Both the position numbers and the translations under genes were made by a program. From positions 1-7,771 of the forward strand of contig DAOTXK010000253.1 in assembly GCA_034435395.1 (NCBI GenBank): 7,771 nt of DNA, in the 5' to 3' direction. Below are positions 6,531 to 7,771 of the stretch, in pieces. The notes beneath the pieces were generated by a model. That model was not told the DNA's origin. It did no database searches and worked only from the letters and a program-made list of their open reading frames with translations. Origin of the DNA: DAOTXK01 sp034435395. Its GTDB lineage: Bacteria > Chloroflexota > Anaerolineae > Aggregatilineales > Ch27. Numbering within the stretch: position 1 is the stretch's first letter; the number at the start of each line of letters is the position of its first letter.

Positions 6531-6713
6531 CGCTCACACCTCTCTCTAGCTTGTTAGGATTGGGGGACTAGGATAGGCTTACGGTTGTGACAATCCCATT
6601 CTAATACAGACTGACCGCACTGGCAGTAGTGCTACGGTCCCGTTGCGCCCGGCGGTCCAGGCCCGGCCCGCCCACGGATGCCCAATGCGGTCGCCGAAGT
6701 GCCTTCTTAACGC

Positions 6714-6732
6714 AAAAAGGCGGACACTCGCC
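6714..6732 (-). terminator. Possible short terminator after the MBL-fold gene
   Basis: On the minus strand GGCG and CGCC (arms 6729-6732 and 6719-6722) enclose a 6-base loop and are followed directly by TTTTT. It lies about 70 bp past the stop of the MBL gene and 180 bp before the SH3-repeat gene. The 4-bp stem is short for an intrinsic terminator. The gap 6531-6802 otherwise shows no gene and no convincing promoter for the SH3-repeat gene. Confidence 0.3.
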
Positions 6733-6802
6733 GGGACCCGTCCTTATTGTGCATTAATTATAAAAAGCGCGCCAATGGGGGTTCGAGGGGGGACGGCGAC
6801 GC

Positions 6803-7528
6803 TCACGCCCGACCGGCAAGCGCCGCCAACCGCGCCCGCAGCGACGCGGCCACATCCGGGCATTCGTCAGCCGCGGTCGCCCTCGGAAAAGTCTCCAGCA
6901 GGCCGGTCACCAGGGGAATCGTCACCGCAATCGGCCCGCCGTGGCCGGGCAGGATGATGTCGGCTCCGGCCACGATCAGAGCCGCGCTGCGCCACGTCTC
7001 GGCCACCTCCGCCGCCGTGTAGCCGTTCGGCCAGTAGTAGCCCCACGCCCGCAGCCACTCCTCATCCAGCACGGCGTCCCCCACGGCCCACACAGCCCGG
7101 CCATCGGGCGCGGTGAAGATCAACGCCCGGAGGAATGGATCATGGCCGGGACAATAGGCCGTGGCCAGGCCCGCCAGCGCCGTGTCCCAGGCGGGGCGGA
7201 AGCGGCGAAAGAGCAACGGCGGCGCGCCGCGCGGCAGGGTGGGCAGATGGTCGCCGTGGGGATGGGTGATAAACACGCGGCTCACGTCCTCCCAGCAGGC
7301 CCCCAGCGCCGCCAGCTGCCGGGTCGCCTCCGCGTATCCGGCCTCCGTGAAACAGGGATCGACCAGGACCGTCCGGTCGGCGGAGGGCCGCTCCCCTTCC
7401 GGCCAGACCAGGACCGAGGTGCAGCGGTGCTCGACCGCCGTCATCACCTGCCCATCCGGCCGCAGGGGAAGCTGGCCCGCCTGCAACACCGCCCAGTTGA
7501 ACCGCCTCACCGCCCCCTGCCCGGCCAT
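6803..7528 (-). CDS. MBL-fold metallo-hydrolase
   Basis: This 241-residue cytoplasmic protein has the complete metallo-beta-lactamase fold metal-binding set: HxHxDH at H89, H91, D93 and H94 (THPHGDHLP), H129 in PGHD, bridging D151 in VGDAV, and H196 in PGHGGP. It should hold two metal ions (usually zinc) and hydrolyse an ester, thioester or phosphoester bond. Length is normal for a single-domain member, and there is no signal peptide. Residues 50-58 (ADRTVLVDP) form the usual strand before the active-site loop. Nothing in the sequence fixes the substrate; glyoxalase II, lactonase and phosphodiesterase activities all occur in this superfamily. The ATG at 7528 is the first possible start, since an in-frame TGA lies two codons upstream. 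Its ribosome binding site is weak (GGAG 12 bases away). It is divergent from ssrA, and the two may share a promoter region. Confidence 0.93.
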   Translation of the reverse strand: MAGQGAVRRFNWAVLQAGQLPLRPDGQVMTAVEHRCTSVLVWPEGERPSADRTVLVDPCFTEAGYAEATRQLAALGACWEDVSRVFITHPHGDHLPTLPRGAPPLLFRRFRPAWDTALAGLATAYCPGHDPFLRALIFTAPDGRAVWAVGDAVLDEEWLRAWGYYWPNGYTAAEVAETWRSAALIVAGADIILPGHGGPIAVTIPLVTGLLETFPRATAADECPDVAASLRARLAALAGRA

Positions 7529-7591
7529 GACTCACGCCCGCTCCATCACGGTGCCTCAAGGGAATCTTACACCATGGTGGCCCATTCCCCC

Positions 7592-7620
7592 TTCACAGGC
7601 GACCGGCCAGCTATTATAAT
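7592..7620 (+). promoter_or_regulatory. Promoter of ssrA (plus strand)
   Basis: TTCACA (7592-7597; 5 of 6 to TTGACA), a 17-bp spacer and TATAAT (7615-7620; 6 of 6) form a near-consensus sigma-70-type promoter. Transcription should start near 7627, about 15 bases before the mature tmRNA 5' end at about 7642. That fits a short leader removed by RNase P. Strength and position match a stable-RNA gene. Confidence 0.8.
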
Positions 7621-7640
7621 GGAAGCATCAGACCTACCAA
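7613..7640 (-). promoter_or_regulatory. Overlapping divergent promoter for the MBL-fold gene
   Basis: On the minus strand TTGGTA (7635-7640; 4 of 6) and TATAAT (7613-7618; 6 of 6) are separated by 16 bp. The -10 overlaps the ssrA -10 on the other strand through the 8-bp palindrome ATTATAAT (7613-7620). Transcription would start near 7606, about 78 bases before the MBL start codon. This side is less certain than the ssrA side. Confidence 0.45.
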
Positions 7641-7641
7641 A

Positions 7642-7771
7642 GGGGGATGACAGGCATCGACGGGGAAGGACAGAGACCGTGCGGCAAGCCGAGCGGCGCT
7701 AACTCGGAAAACTGGCGCACCACGATAAGTGCCAACCGCACTTACCAACCCGCTATGGCCCTGGCCGCCTA
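7642..7771 (+). ncRNA. ssrA: tmRNA (ssrA), 5' part, cut by the window edge
   Basis: tmRNA rescues stalled ribosomes with SmpB, adding a degradation tag to the unfinished protein. The 5' end GGGGGATGACAGGCATCGAC followed by GGGGA (from 7642) is the expected tRNA-like-domain start with its D-loop-like segment. CCGAG at 7689-7693 pairs with CTCGG at 7703-7707, and GCGCT (7696-7700) pairs with GGCGC (7714-7718). This is an H-type pseudoknot with an A-rich linker, placed where PK1 belongs. The tag frame begins at the resume codon GCC (7731) and encodes ANRTYQPAMALAA, then TA at the last two bases, presumably the first two bases of TAA. The AN start and the ALAA end are hallmarks of proteolysis tags. 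Missing are the later pseudoknots and the 3' acceptor half with CCA. A near-consensus promoter lies upstream. Confidence 0.93.

Noticed and set aside
4962..6557. Plus-strand open frame of 531 codons with internal repeats
   Set aside because: Its repeats (RLGHQVF, QLPPRL) are only the reverse-strand image of the SH3b repeats. The minus-strand protein has a signal peptide and domain motifs.
6565..6593. TTGTCA with TAGTCC or TATCCT as a promoter for the SH3b gene
   Set aside because: With correct 17-bp spacing the -10 matches only 2 of 6. The better -10 gives a spacer of only 12 bp.
6757..6762. TATAAT on the minus strand as a promoter for the SH3b gene
   Set aside because: No -35-like hexamer is found at 16-18 bp, and it lies about 230 bp from the start codon in a short AT-rich patch. 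It may be chance.
6941..7702. Plus-strand open frame of 253 codons ending inside ssrA
   Set aside because: Antisense to the MBL-fold gene, and it runs through the promoter and the 5' end of tmRNA. Its composition is shadow-like.

Overview
This is a GC-rich bacterial chromosome segment. All five recognisable protein genes lie on the minus strand, so they read from the right end of the window to the left. One RNA gene, the 5' part of tmRNA (ssrA), lies on the plus strand at the right edge. The mix of a polysaccharide flippase, a radical SAM enzyme, exported bacterial-SH3 repeat proteins and exported proteins of no known family suggests a Chloroflexota (Anaerolineae-like) genome or metagenome bin. 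That assignment is inferred from style and composition; there is no diagnostic taxonomic marker apart from the tmRNA fragment.

Layout from right to left: (1) 7642-7771 (+), the 5' part of tmRNA, with its first pseudoknot and a tag reading frame that encodes ANRTYQPAMALAA and then reaches the window edge. (2) 7592-7640, a compact divergent promoter whose two -10 boxes share the palindrome ATTATAAT. (3) 6803-7528 (-), an MBL-fold metallohydrolase with all its metal ligands. (4) 4998-6530 (-), a secreted protein of six bacterial SH3 repeats, each bracketed by a cysteine pair exactly 64 residues apart. (5) 3364-4563 (-), a secreted 399-residue protein of unknown function with a reasonable promoter. 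(6) 2503-3363, about 860 bp without an intact gene. It holds a decayed methyltransferase-like remnant, one copy of a roughly 119-bp direct repeat (the other copy is at 4796-4914), a four-copy 17-bp tandem repeat and a perfect 15-bp palindrome. (7) 982-2502 (-), a radical SAM enzyme with a SPASM-like cysteine-rich C-terminus and a very strong ribosome binding site. (8) 1-846 (-), the N-terminal 282 residues of an oligosaccharide flippase cut by the window edge. No annotated frame crosses the 135 bp between it and the radical SAM gene, and the two are probably co-transcribed.

The genes do not form an obvious single pathway. The radical SAM and flippase genes look like one transcription unit. 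The two exported proteins are separate cell-surface or periplasmic genes, each with its own leader region. The MBL gene and ssrA are divergently transcribed. No CRISPR array, phage module or intact insertion sequence was seen. The most distinctive items are the partial ssrA gene, the disulfide-bracketed SH3 array, the diverged direct repeats on either side of the unknown exported gene, and that gene itself.
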